Shown: piece by piece, positions 17,728 to 25,986 of the stretch
How the letters are laid out: each line of letters starts with the position of its first letter
How positions within the stretch are numbered: the first letter of the stretch is position 1
NCBI RefSeq assembly: GCF_040546595.1
Contig: NZ_JBEPOB010000001.1
Coordinates: 627,501-691,500 of the forward strand
Origin: Bosea sp. OAE506
GTDB lineage: Bacteria; Pseudomonadota; Alphaproteobacteria; Rhizobiales; Beijerinckiaceae
DNA length: 64,000 nucleotides
Reading direction: 5' to 3'
The notes under the pieces: model-generated
The model's input: only the letters and a program-made list of their open reading frames with translations
Databases searched by the model: none
What the model was told of the DNA's origin: nothing
Position numbers and translations under genes: made by a program

Positions 17728-17852
17728 CTGATCAGGGATCGCGCCGTGAGTGTCGCGCAGGCGTCTCGGGATATGGATGTCCACGAGAACCAGCTGCGCA
17801 AATAAGTGATCTATTCTCGGCCGATCCGGCGCAGGCCTTTCCCGGCCACGCT
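17728..17852 (+). pseudogene. IS3-family OrfA fragment
   Basis: Right after the IS66 remnant the plus strand reads LIRDRAVSVAQASRDMDVHENQLRK followed by a stop, then in another frame ADPAQAFPGHA. This is the helix-turn-helix and linker region of a second, different IS3-type OrfA (the xxADPxxAFPGHG lineage), truncated at both ends and frameshifted. It abuts the last codons of manB, so an insertion or deletion once reached this gene's 3' end. Confidence 0.65.
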
Positions 17853-19288
17853 TACCATACGCTCGAGCTATCCATCGCCTGCTGCGCAAGAGCCAGCCCT
17901 TTGGCCAGCAGAGGGCCCGCCGCTGCCTGGTCCATCGCCTCGACATAGACGCGCAGTTCGGGCGCGTTGCCGGAGGCGCGGAAATGGACGGTGTTGCCGT
18001 CGCCCAGGGTGAGGCGCAGGCCGTCGCGCCGATCACGCGCCGCGACGCCGCCATGCGCGGCGAAGCTTGCATTGCGGAAGGCCGGGTCCTCGGCATCGAG
18101 CCGCGCGATCAGCGCCGCGGTCTTCTCCTGCGGCACCTCCTGCAGGCGGTCCGACAGCGCGACGGCGAATTTGCGCTCGGCGGCAAGGCGGCTCAGCGGC
18201 GCGCCGGCTTCCGCCACGCCGGTCAGCACCGCGAGGATCGGCAGCACCGCGTCACGCGTCGGCAGGGCGGCGAGACGGCGCCCGCCGCGCTCGACATCTG
18301 AGCCGAGCAGCACGCCGCCATTGGCCTCGAAGCCGACGACGCAGGCCGCGCCATCGGCCGCCGCCTGCCCCATGCCGGCGATCACATAGGGCGAGCCGAC
18401 ACGCGTCCGGACGACCTTCGGGAACAGACCCGGCCGGTCCAGCGCCGAGTTCGAGGTGACGGGCGTGACGATCGCGTCCGCGCCCAGAAAACTGGCCGTC
18501 AGCGCGCCGACGAGATCGCCGCGCAGGAAGCGGCCGGCTTCATCGGCGACGAGCGGCCGATCGGCGTCGCCATCGGTCGAGACGATGGCATCGAGCCGGC
18601 TTTCGCGCGCCCAGCCGGCTGCGAGCGCGACATCTTCGGGCCGCAGCGCCTCCGTATCGACGGGAATGAACCGGTCCGATCGGCCGAGCGCCACGGGCTT
18701 CGCGCCCAGCGCCGCCAGAATCTCGCACAGCACATCGCGCCCCACGGCGGAGTGCTGATAGACGCCGACGGTAAGGCCATCCAGCGCCGCGGGCCCGAAG
18801 AAATCGACATAGCGGGCCCGATAGGCCGAGAGCGCATCGAGACTGTCGGGTGTCGCGGCTTCGGCGGGCACCGCGGAGAGGTTCAATGCCGCGTGATGGG
18901 CGAGGATGCGCCCTTCATCGGCTTTGTCGATCTCGCCCTGGCTCCGGTAGAATTTCAGCCCGTTTCGATCATCCGGGATATGGCTGCCGGTGACCATGAT
19001 CGCCGGCGCGCGGCCCTGCAGCGACGCCAGCGCCAGGGCCGGTGTCGGCACAGCACCGCAATCGATCGGGACCAGCCCCGCATCGGCGACCGCCCGCGCG
19101 CATTGTGCGGCGATCAGCGGGCTGGAGGAGCGCAGATCGCGCCCGATCAGCACCTCGCCGCCGGGACCGGCCGCGCCGTCCTCAGCGATCATCGCGCAGA
19201 ACGCGCGGACATGGCTGTAGGCGGGCAGACCGACCAGTTCGGAGACAAGGCCTCGCAGGCCGGAGGTTCCGAATTTCAGGCTGGTCAT
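17852..19288 (-). CDS. manB: Phosphomannomutase
   Basis: The 478-residue protein carries the alpha-D-phosphohexomutase signature blocks in order: GTSGLRG near the N-terminus, the catalytic serine loop TGSHIPDDRNG, the Mg-binding STDGDADRPL, the sugar-recognition FEANGG and the phosphate-binding RASGNAPELRVY near the C-terminus. It interconverts mannose-6-phosphate and mannose-1-phosphate for GDP-mannose. Start ATG 19288 overlaps the manC stop (TGATG), so the pair is translationally coupled; the longer upstream frame is an artefact of overlapping manC. SHIP replaces the more usual SHNP, a variant seen in this subfamily. Its stop codon touches the decayed IS region, so its native downstream neighbour may have been lost. 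Confidence 0.87.
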   Translation of the reverse strand: MTSLKFGTSGLRGLVSELVGLPAYSHVRAFCAMIAEDGAAGPGGEVLIGRDLRSSSPLIAAQCARAVADAGLVPIDCGAVPTPALALASLQGRAPAIMVTGSHIPDDRNGLKFYRSQGEIDKADEGRILAHHAALNLSAVPAEAATPDSLDALSAYRARYVDFFGPAALDGLTVGVYQHSAVGRDVLCEILAALGAKPVALGRSDRFIPVDTEALRPEDVALAAGWARESRLDAIVSTDGDADRPLVADEAGRFLRGDLVGALTASFLGADAIVTPVTSNSALDRPGLFPKVVRTRVGSPYVIAGMGQAAADGAACVVGFEANGGVLLGSDVERGGRRLAALPTRDAVLPILAVLTGVAEAGAPLSRLAAERKFAVALSDRLQEVPQEKTAALIARLDAEDPAFRNASFAAHGGVAARDRRDGLRLTLGDGNTVHFRASGNAPELRVYVEAMDQAAAGPLLAKGLALAQQAMDSSSVW

Positions 19289-20700
19289 CACGACCGCCTG
19301 TAGATGTCTTCGATGCGGACGATGTCGTCCTCGCCCAGATAGGAACCGACCTGGACCTCGATGATCTCCAGCGGGATCTTGCCCGGATTGGCCATGCGGT
19401 GAACGCAGCCGATCGGCAGATAGATCGACTCGTTTTCGTGCACGACGATGGTCTCGTCGTTGCGCGTGACCTCCGCCGTGCCGCGGACCACGACCCAATG
19501 CTCGGCGCGGTGGAAATGCTTCTGGAGCGAGAGGACGCCGCCCGGCTTCACCGTGATGCGCTTGACCTGATGGCGGATGCCGAGATCGATCGACAGGTAG
19601 CGACCCCAGGGGCGCTGGACCTCGCGATGGGCTCCGGCCTCGGATTCGCCGCGGGCGGTGATCAGCGCCACCATGTCCTTGACCTTGTCGGCGCGGGCCT
19701 TGGGCGTGACGAGCACGGCGTCGCGGGTCGAGACGACGGCGATGTCGTCGAGGCCGATCACCGCGACCAGCGCATCTTCGGAGCGGATGAGGTTGTTGGC
19801 GCCTTCGAGGACATAGCCGCGTCCTTCGATGGCATTGCCCTCGCCATCCTTGTCGGCGAGATCCCAGACGGCCGACCAGCCGCCAACATCCGACCAGCCG
19901 AAATGCCCGGGCAGGACGGCGGCCTTCTTGGTCCGCTCCATCACGGCATAGTCGATCGAAATCTTCTTGGCGCGCCCGAAGGCGGCCGCGTCGAGCACAA
20001 GGAAATCGAGATCGTTGCGAGCCTGGGCGACCGCCTCGACGACGGGGCCGACGACATCCGGCTCGAAGGCCTCGAGCTCGGCCTTCATCGTCGCCGCGTC
20101 GAAGATGAAGTTGCCCGAGTTCCAGAAATAACCGTCGAGGAGATATTGCGCGGCCGTTGGGGCATCGGGCTTCTCGACGAAGGCGGCCACCGCACGCGCC
20201 GCCTCGCCGATCGCCTCGCCCGGCCGAATATAGCCATAGCCGGTCGCGGGATGGGTGGGAGGAATGCCGATGGTGACGATCCGTCCTTCAGCCGCGACAT
20301 CGCCCGCCCGGCGGCAGGTCTCGACGAAGAGCGCGCCGTCCTGAACGACGTGGTCGGCCGCGAAGACGCCGACCACCGCATGGTCATCGGCCGCGAGCGC
20401 GAGCTGCGTCGCCGTCGCGACCGCGGCGGCCGAGTCCCGCCGCGTCGGCTCCAGCACGATCTGGGCGCTGACGCCGATCGCCTGCAGCTGGTCGAGCACC
20501 GTGAAGCGGTACTCTGCATTGGTCACCACGATCGGGCGCCCGAAGACCGCGCCGTCCGAGAGCAGGCGCATGATCCGCTGGAAGGTCGAGACCTCTCCGA
20601 GGAGCGGAATGAACTGCTTGGGCATGGTGTCGCGCGAGACCGGCCAAAGGCGCGTGCCTGCGCCGCCGCACATCACGACAGGAACGATTTTCGACATCAT
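19288..20700 (-). CDS. manC: Mannose-1-phosphate guanylyltransferase/mannose-6-phosphate isomerase
   Basis: The 470-residue bifunctional enzyme begins with the nucleotidyltransferase signature VVMCGGAGTRLWPVSR plus PKQF, has the FVEKP substrate-loop motif and GYFWNSGNF, and ends in a cupin isomerase domain (RPWGRY, LSLQKHFHRAEHWVVVRGTA with metal-binding histidines, ESIYLPIGCVHRM). It turns fructose-6-phosphate into mannose-6-phosphate and mannose-1-phosphate plus GTP into GDP-mannose; ManB links the two steps. Full family length. Start could be ATG 20700 or the adjacent ATG 20697. With manB it supplies donor sugar for the surface-polysaccharide genes of the locus. Confidence 0.93.
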   Translation of the reverse strand: MMSKIVPVVMCGGAGTRLWPVSRDTMPKQFIPLLGEVSTFQRIMRLLSDGAVFGRPIVVTNAEYRFTVLDQLQAIGVSAQIVLEPTRRDSAAAVATATQLALAADDHAVVGVFAADHVVQDGALFVETCRRAGDVAAEGRIVTIGIPPTHPATGYGYIRPGEAIGEAARAVAAFVEKPDAPTAAQYLLDGYFWNSGNFIFDAATMKAELEAFEPDVVGPVVEAVAQARNDLDFLVLDAAAFGRAKKISIDYAVMERTKKAAVLPGHFGWSDVGGWSAVWDLADKDGEGNAIEGRGYVLEGANNLIRSEDALVAVIGLDDIAVVSTRDAVLVTPKARADKVKDMVALITARGESEAGAHREVQRPWGRYLSIDLGIRHQVKRITVKPGGVLSLQKHFHRAEHWVVVRGTAEVTRNDETIVVHENESIYLPIGCVHRMANPGKIPLEIIEVQVGSYLGEDDIVRIEDIYRRS

Positions 20701-20722
20701 GGTCCCCAGATCCGGTTCAGTC

Positions 20723-20752
20723 TGAATAGGCTGACGATGCAGCGCAAAGCAA
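20723..20752 (-). promoter_or_regulatory. Possible promoter of manC-manB
   Basis: On the minus strand TTGCTT (20752-20747) is followed after 18 bases by TATTCA (20728-20723), about 22 bases before the manC start. Reasonable but not strong match to a sigma-70-type promoter. Confidence 0.35.
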
Positions 20753-20871
20753 CGGGCTGTTTCGCGTCTCTTTCCGTAAGTCTTAATTCCGGGCGGCGGG
20801 CGCCGCCTGGAACGCCGTAGCGGGGATGCAAGGGTCCGGCCGGCTCACCGCCAGCGAGGCCGTTTGAGGTG

Positions 20872-20889
20872 CCGGCCGCCGTCGGCCGG
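20872..20889 (-). terminator. Hairpin downstream of the HAD hydrolase gene
   Basis: Perfect 7-base arms CCGGCCG/CGGCCGG around a four-base loop sit two bases after the HAD stop codon. There is no T tract, so it may be a weak terminator or mRNA-stabilising end. Confidence 0.35.
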
Positions 20890-20891
20890 GG

Positions 20892-21494
20892 TCAGACCGC
20901 CAGGCCGCATCTCCCGAGCTCCGCCCTCAGATCGATCGGCTCGACGAAATGGATGCCCTGCATCCCGAGCGACCGGGCAGTCTCGATGTTCTTGGCGCTG
21001 TCGTCGATGAAGATGCAGTCCTGCGGCGCAAGATCGTAGCGCTCGAAGAGGATCTGGTAGATCGCCGGATCCGGCTTGATCACGCGCTCATGGGCCGAGA
21101 CGACGACACCGTCGAAGCTTTGCAGGAAGGGAAAGCGGATCAGGCACTCGGCCCATTTCTCGCGCGAGAAATTGGTGATCGCATAGACCTTCTCGCCGCG
21201 GGCCTTGAGGTCCTCCAGCACCGCGACGCTGTCTTCGATCATGCCCGGAACCGCCTCGTGCCAGCGCTCGTCATAGGCGCGGATCTGCGCTTCCCATTCG
21301 GGATGGCTGGCGACCAGCAGCGCCACGCCCTCCTCCCAGCTGCGGCCGCGATCCTGCTCCAGATTCCAGGCTGCGGTGCAGACGTTCTGCAGGAACCAGT
21401 GACGCTTCGCCTCGTCGGGGATCATCTCGCGATAGACCCGGAACGGGTCCCAGCGGACGAGGACATTGCCGACATCGAAGACTGCGGTAGGCAT
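20892..21494 (-). CDS. HAD-superfamily hydrolase, YihX-like
   Basis: The 200-residue protein starts with AVFDVGNVLVRWDP: the nucleophile Asp is present and, as in YihX-type HAD phosphatases, the second Asp of DxD is replaced by a glycine-asparagine turn. Further motifs are ITNFSREKW (motif II Thr/Ser region), VIKPDPAIY (motif III Lys) and FIDDSAKNIE (motif IV acidic pair). Such enzymes dephosphorylate small sugar phosphates, for example alpha-glucose-1-phosphate. Start ATG 21494 has GAGGGGG upstream and is preferred over GTG 21512. It is divergent from the MsrQ-like gene and its substrate cannot be told from sequence. Confidence 0.82.
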   Translation of the reverse strand: MPTAVFDVGNVLVRWDPFRVYREMIPDEAKRHWFLQNVCTAAWNLEQDRGRSWEEGVALLVASHPEWEAQIRAYDERWHEAVPGMIEDSVAVLEDLKARGEKVYAITNFSREKWAECLIRFPFLQSFDGVVVSAHERVIKPDPAIYQILFERYDLAPQDCIFIDDSAKNIETARSLGMQGIHFVEPIDLRAELGRCGLAV

Positions 21495-21604
21495 GGTGGC
21501 TTTCCCCCTCACGGTCGAGGCTCACGGGCTTGTGTGCACCGCGATGGGACAAATGCCCGAACTCTCGCGTATCGCAAGCACGCAGAGCGAATGGAGAGAC
21601 CGGA

Positions 21605-22492
21605 ATGAACGGATGGTTGCCATGGCTGGACCGGCAGGGACGCCTGTCAGGCCTGCGGCTCGGCGTCTTCCTGCTCGTGCTGCTGCCGGCGCTAATCCTG
21701 GCGGCGGAGGCCTGGACCGGCCAGCTCGGCTCGAAGCCCTGGACGCGTGCCGTGCACGACACCGGCACCTGGGCGGTGCGGCTGCTGCTGGTGACGCTCG
21801 CCGTCTCGCCGCTGCGGCGCATCCTCGACTGGGGCAAGCTGATCGGCGTGCGGCGGATGCTCGGGCTCTCCGTGCTGGCCTATGCGAGCGCGCATCTGGC
21901 GCTCTACTGCATCGACCTCGCCTTCGACTGGGGGCTGATCGTCTCCGAGATCGTCAAGCGCTTCTATCTGGTCGTCGGCATCACCGCGCTGGCCGGACTG
22001 GTCGCGCTCGGCATGACCTCGACCGACGGCATGATCCGGCGCATGGGCGCGCGTCGCTGGCAGAGCCTGCACAATCTCGTCTACCCCGTCATGCTGCTGG
22101 CGCTGCTGCATTTCGCGCTGCAGTCGAAAATCGACGTGACGCAGCCCGTGCTGATGAGCGGACTCTTCGGCCTGCTGATGGTCTATCGCGGGCTGGAGCG
22201 GCTCAAGGTCGCCCTGACGCCGCCGGTGCTGGTGGCCGCCGCGCTCATGACAGGACTCGCCACGGCGCTGTGCGAAACCGCCTGGTATGCCTTCGCGACG
22301 GGGGCCTCCGCCTGGCTGGTCTTCCAGGCCAATGGCGACATTCTCATCTATCAGGATCTGGCTTCGCTGCGCCCCGGCCATTGGGTTGCGCTTGCGGGGC
22401 TCGCGATCGCCGCAGTGGGCGCCTTCCGCCACCGCCGGGCGGACCGCCCCCGCCGGGGTCGCAGCCCCCAGGCGGCGGGCGTCGCCCGGTGA
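21605..22492 (+). CDS. MsrQ/YedZ-like haem-binding membrane protein (ferric reductase-like domain)
   Basis: The 295-residue protein has six or more membrane helices, with His residues in RAVHDTGTWAVRLLLVTLAVSPLRR-type first helix, SAHLALYCIDL and SLHNLVYPVMLLALLHF, matching the MsrQ/YedZ ferric-reductase-like fold that binds b-type haem and passes electrons from the quinone pool to a periplasmic partner. In the classical system the partner is MsrP, a molybdopterin methionine-sulfoxide reductase; no msrP is next to it here. It also carries an extra C-terminal part (about 90 residues with two more helices). Start ATG 21605 has GGAGAG six bases upstream. No signal peptide apart from the first helix. 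Confidence 0.75.
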   Translation: MNGWLPWLDRQGRLSGLRLGVFLLVLLPALILAAEAWTGQLGSKPWTRAVHDTGTWAVRLLLVTLAVSPLRRILDWGKLIGVRRMLGLSVLAYASAHLALYCIDLAFDWGLIVSEIVKRFYLVVGITALAGLVALGMTSTDGMIRRMGARRWQSLHNLVYPVMLLALLHFALQSKIDVTQPVLMSGLFGLLMVYRGLERLKVALTPPVLVAAALMTGLATALCETAWYAFATGASAWLVFQANGDILIYQDLASLRPGHWVALAGLAIAAVGAFRHRRADRPRRGRSPQAAGVAR

Positions 22493-22551
22493 GCATCGCC
22501 CTTGCAGTCAACCGGGTTGGCAGGCCGGGACACAGGCTCTAACCCTGTGAC

Positions 22552-24270
22552 ATGCCAGACGATCCTCACGCCCAGCCGGTAGCCGACGTCGCCAGGGCGG
22601 AGCTCGCCGCGGAGGGTGTCGAGCCGGCATCCGAGCGCAACTCGCTCTTCGTGCCGCTGCGCCAGCCGATCTTCCGGGCGGTCTGGATCGCCAGCCTGGC
22701 CTCGAATTTCGGCGGGCTGGTGCAGATGGTCGGCGCCTCCTGGATGATGACGGCGATCGCGGATTCGCCCGACATGGTCGCCCTCGTCCAGGCCTCGACC
22801 ACGCTGCCGGTGATGCTGTTCTCGCTGACCGCCGGCGCGATCGCCGACAATTACGACCGAAGGCGGATCATGCTGACGGCGCAGGGCTTCCTGCTGGCGG
22901 TGTCCGTCCTGCTCGCGGCCGCCGCCTGGCTCGACCTGATGACGCCCTGGCTGCTGCTCGGCTTCACCTTCCTGATCGGCTGCGGCACGGCGCTGAACAA
23001 CCCGGCCTGGCAATCCTCGGTCGGGGATATGGTGCCGCGGCGCGACGTGCCGGCCGCGGTGACGCTGAACAGCGTCGCCTTCAACATCGCCCGCAGCGTG
23101 GGCCCGGCGATCGGCGGCGCGATCGTCGCGGCAGCCGGGGCGGTCGCGGCCTTCGTCCTCAACGCCTTCAGCTATATCGCGCTGATCACGGTGCTGGCCC
23201 GCTGGCGCCCGCCCAAGGTCGAGCGCGTGCTGCCGCGCGAGACGCTGCTGATCGCGATGGGCGCCGGCGTGCGCTATGTCGCGATGTCGCCCAACATCCG
23301 CAGCGTCATCCTGCGCGCATTTGCCTATGGCTTCGGCGGCATTGTGGCGCTGGCGCTGCTGCCGCTGATCGCGCGCGACCTCGTCCAGGGCGGGCCGCTG
23401 GTGTTTGGCATCCTGCTCGGCGCCTTCGGGGCCGGCGCGGTGGTCGGCGCCTTCCTGAGCGCAAGGCTGCGCCGGATGCTCTCGACCGAATCGCTGGTGC
23501 GGGCGACCTTCGGCGCCAATGCGCTTGCCGCCGCGCTCGTCGGCATCAGCACGACGATGTGGCTGACGCTGCCGGCGTTGGCGGTGGCCGGCGCCTGCTG
23601 GGTGATGACGCTCTCCACCTTCAACGCGACGGTGCAGCTCTCGGCACCGCGCTGGGTGGTGGGCCGGGCGCTGGCGATCTACCAGATGGCGGCCTTTGGC
23701 GGCATGGCAGGTGGCAGCTGGGTCTGGGGCCAGGCGGTGCTGCATTACGGGCCGGAGCAGGCCCTGCTGCTCGCCGCCTTCTCCCTGCTGGCCGGCGCCG
23801 CGCTCGGGTTCCGCTACAGGCTGCCCCCGCTGGAGGCGCTCAATCTCGACCCGCTCAGCCGCTGGCGCGAGCCGAAGGTCGCCGTCGACATCGAGCCCCG
23901 CAGCGGCCCGGTAATCGTCACCATCGAATGGCTGATCCGCGAGGAGGACGTGGTCGAATTCCTCAAGGCGATGGCCGAGCGCCGCCGCATCCGCCGCCGC
24001 GATGGCGCGCGGCACTGGACCCTGCTGCGCGACCTGACCGATCCGGAGCTCTGGATCGAGCGCTACGACACGCCGACCTGGGTCGAGTATGTGCGGCAGG
24101 CGCAACGCATCACCCAGGCTGATGCCGAGATCACCGACAGGGTGCGCGCCCTGCACAAGGGACCCAATCCGCCCGTCGTCCACCGGATGATCGAGCGCGA
24201 GCCGGCGACGCTGCCGCGTGGCCTGCCGCCTCAGCAGAGCCGGGAGGACGGGCCGGGACATCCAGGGTGA
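22552..24270 (+). CDS. MFS transporter of the MFS_3 (EntS-like) group with C-terminal soluble domain
   Basis: The 572-residue protein has about twelve membrane helices up to residue ~425, with the MFS loop signature AGAIADNYDRRRIML between helices 2 and 3 and NNPAWQSSVGDMVPR, typical of MFS_3 exporters. From about 440 a soluble C-terminal domain (VIVTIEWLIREEDVVEFL, ERYDTPTWVEYVRQ) resembles the antibiotic-biosynthesis-monooxygenase-like ferredoxin fold, a known appendage in this transporter group. It probably exports a small molecule by proton antiport. It lies 59 bases downstream of the MsrQ-like gene on the same strand. Substrate unknown. Confidence 0.85.
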   Translation: MPDDPHAQPVADVARAELAAEGVEPASERNSLFVPLRQPIFRAVWIASLASNFGGLVQMVGASWMMTAIADSPDMVALVQASTTLPVMLFSLTAGAIADNYDRRRIMLTAQGFLLAVSVLLAAAAWLDLMTPWLLLGFTFLIGCGTALNNPAWQSSVGDMVPRRDVPAAVTLNSVAFNIARSVGPAIGGAIVAAAGAVAAFVLNAFSYIALITVLARWRPPKVERVLPRETLLIAMGAGVRYVAMSPNIRSVILRAFAYGFGGIVALALLPLIARDLVQGGPLVFGILLGAFGAGAVVGAFLSARLRRMLSTESLVRATFGANALAAALVGISTTMWLTLPALAVAGACWVMTLSTFNATVQLSAPRWVVGRALAIYQMAAFGGMAGGSWVWGQAVLHYGPEQALLLAAFSLLAGAALGFRYRLPPLEALNLDPLSRWREPKVAVDIEPRSGPVIVTIEWLIREEDVVEFLKAMAERRRIRRRDGARHWTLLRDLTDPELWIERYDTPTWVEYVRQAQRITQADAEITDRVRALHKGPNPPVVHRMIEREPATLPRGLPPQQSREDGPGHPG

Positions 24271-24295
24271 AGCCCGCGCAGGGTGAAGCACGCGG

Positions 24296-24901
24296 CTAGT
24301 TCCGCGGCCAGAGCCCATCCGGCAATCGCTCGGGATCATAGCTGCCCGGGCGGGACCAGAAAGCGAGCTGGAGGAAACCAGCGGCCAGCAATCCACCGGG
24401 AATACCGGGCCAGATCGCCTTGCCGATCGGTACCTGTCCCACAAGAGCCAACAGCAGGAGCCCGAAGGTGGGAACCGCGATCACCACGGCGCCGATCGTG
24501 ATCACGAGGTGCCTGATCGGCGAGAAGCCCCGGCGGAAGACGATGCGAGCCCTGTCCTGCGGCGAGAGGCGGCGATGCAGATCCGCGAGGAAGTCGACGA
24601 AGGCGCGGCTTCGTCCCTCGGCAATCTGGCCATCCAGCGTGGAGGAATGCACGACCAGGGGCCAGCCTTTGATGAAGTCGAGCTGGATCAGCGCGGAGAG
24701 GTTCGGGGCCGGCGAGAACAGCTGAATCCGGACCGCCTTCAGCCCGGCATAGGGGCGCAGGCCCGATCGACCGTCGAGCTCATAGTCGATGCCTTCGTCG
24801 GTCAAGCGGAGTGTCGCGTTGGAGCGCTTTGCGAACCGGCCCGGTTGGCCGATGCACAGATCGTAGCGCGCCTCGTCTGGAGCGGCCGGTCCAGGTTCCA
24901 T
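24296..24901 (-). CDS. Hypothetical membrane protein
   Basis: The 201-residue product has no family I recognise. Residues 1-120 are soluble with a beta-rich look (ATLRLTDEGIDYELDG, SALIQLDFIKGWPLVVHS), followed by FRRGFSPIRHLVITIGAVVIAVPTFGLLLL, the first of two membrane helices, a proline-glycine turn and a second helix (IPGGLLAAGFLQLAFW). The topology suggests a PH-like cytoplasmic domain anchored by a C-terminal helical hairpin. It converges with the MFS gene (25-base gap) and is followed in the opposite direction by uppP 55 bases upstream of its start; the pair may be co-transcribed on the minus strand. Confidence 0.6.
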   Translation of the reverse strand: MEPGPAAPDEARYDLCIGQPGRFAKRSNATLRLTDEGIDYELDGRSGLRPYAGLKAVRIQLFSPAPNLSALIQLDFIKGWPLVVHSSTLDGQIAEGRSRAFVDFLADLHRRLSPQDRARIVFRRGFSPIRHLVITIGAVVIAVPTFGLLLLALVGQVPIGKAIWPGIPGGLLAAGFLQLAFWSRPGSYDPERLPDGLWPRN

Positions 24902-24956
24902 TCAGACAGCGTGCTGCAGGCAGACAGGGACCGCAAGTCCGCCCGTTCGGCGTTCG

Positions 24957-25754
24957 TCAGCCGTGGATCCAGAGCCCGGCCAGACCGAACAGGCCGACCA
25001 CGATGCGCCACCAGGCGAAGGGGGCGAAGCCGCGCTTCGAAACGAAATCGAGGAAGCTGCGGACCACGATCAGGGCCGCGACGAAGGCTGCGACGAAGCC
25101 GACTGCAATCAGCGTGACGTCGTCGACCGTCAGGGTCTTGTAGTTCTTGAGCAGGTCGTAGGCGAAGGCACCCGCCATGGTGGGCATGGCCAGGAAGAAG
25201 GAAAACTCCGCCGCCGCGCGCTTGCTCGCGCCCAGCAGCATGGCGCCGACGATGGTCGAGCCCGAGCGGGAGACGCCGGGCACCATCGCCAGGCACTGGA
25301 TCAGCCCGATCTTCAGATACATCGCGAGCGGAAAGGTGGTGGCGTCCTGGTGCTTCTCCTCAAGCTCCAGATCGTCGACGACCAGCAGGATGAGGCCGCC
25401 GGCGATCAGCGTGCAGCAGACGATGACCGGGTTGAACAGGACGCCCTTGATGAAGCCGTGCAGCAGGGCGCCGATCAGCGCCGCCGGCAGGAAGGCGACG
25501 AGCACGCCCAGCACGAAGCGCCGCGCGGCCGGGTCGCTCGGGAGGCGCAGCGCGATGTCGAGCAGGCGGCGGAAATAGACCAGTGTGATCGCCAGGATGG
25601 CGCCGAGCTGGACGAGGACCTCGAAGGATTTCCCGTTCGACTCGAAGCCGAGGAAATGGCCGAGCAGCAGCAGATGGCCGGTCGAGGACACCGGCAGGAA
25701 CTCGGTGAGCCCCTCGACGATGCCGAGGATCAGCGCCTCGAACAGGTTTTCCAT
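24957..25754 (-). CDS. uppP: Undecaprenyl-diphosphatase
   Basis: The 265-residue integral membrane protein has the UppP/BacA signatures: [17 protein letters not shown] with catalytic Glu and Ser/His region near the N-terminus, and [11 protein letters not shown] in the second repeat, plus about eight helices. It removes a phosphate from undecaprenyl diphosphate at the periplasmic side and so recycles the carrier lipid for peptidoglycan and for the glycan pathways encoded at the left of the window. Overexpression of this family gives bacitracin resistance. Length is typical. The start ATG 25754 is the conserved [12 protein letters not shown]-terminus. Confidence 0.95.
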   Translation of the reverse strand: MENLFEALILGIVEGLTEFLPVSSTGHLLLLGHFLGFESNGKSFEVLVQLGAILAITLVYFRRLLDIALRLPSDPAARRFVLGVLVAFLPAALIGALLHGFIKGVLFNPVIVCCTLIAGGLILLVVDDLELEEKHQDATTFPLAMYLKIGLIQCLAMVPGVSRSGSTIVGAMLLGASKRAAAEFSFFLAMPTMAGAFAYDLLKNYKTLTVDDVTLIAVGFVAAFVAALIVVRSFLDFVSKRGFAPFAWWRIVVGLFGLAGLWIHG

Positions 25755-25832
25755 GGCGGCTCGTCCTCGTCGCTGTCTGGACGGTGCGTCCGCCCGGGGC
25801 CGTGGGCATCGATACGCCCAGGCCTTTGCGAA

Positions 25833-25843
25833 TTGGTTACCAA
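25833..25843. promoter_or_regulatory. Palindrome in the uppP/GST divergent region
   Basis: TTGGTTACCAA is an 11-base perfect palindrome around a central T, about 80 bases upstream of the uppP start and 145 upstream of the GST start, in a locally AT-richer patch. It may be an operator; no regulator can be assigned. Confidence 0.3.
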
Positions 25844-25986
25844 AATCCCAACCGCATCATGGCGATTGCGCGAGAATCGCGGCCCGGCGGGTTGTGAGGC
25901 CGCGCGCGCCGCCTTATAGCGGCGCCCTGCCCTCTCGGGACAAAATTCTGTCCAGCGGCCCCGCTTCGGCCCCACCAGCCTGATTC

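Noticed and set aside
17040..17728. IS66 element with intact ends and target duplication
   Set aside because: The presumed tips share only GTAA, flanking eight-base segments differ, and most of the transposase is gone.
19289..19498. N-terminal extension of phosphomannomutase by 70 codons
   Set aside because: These codons overlap manC in another frame and read as Arg/Gly/His-rich noise; the family start is ATG 19288.
22552..24270. MFS-monooxygenase-like fusion as a new architecture
   Set aside because: A C-terminal ABM-like domain is a known feature of MFS_3 transporters, so it is not novel.
22351..24444. 697-codon minus-strand open frame
   Set aside because: Antisense to the MFS transporter gene with low-complexity Arg/His/Asp composition.
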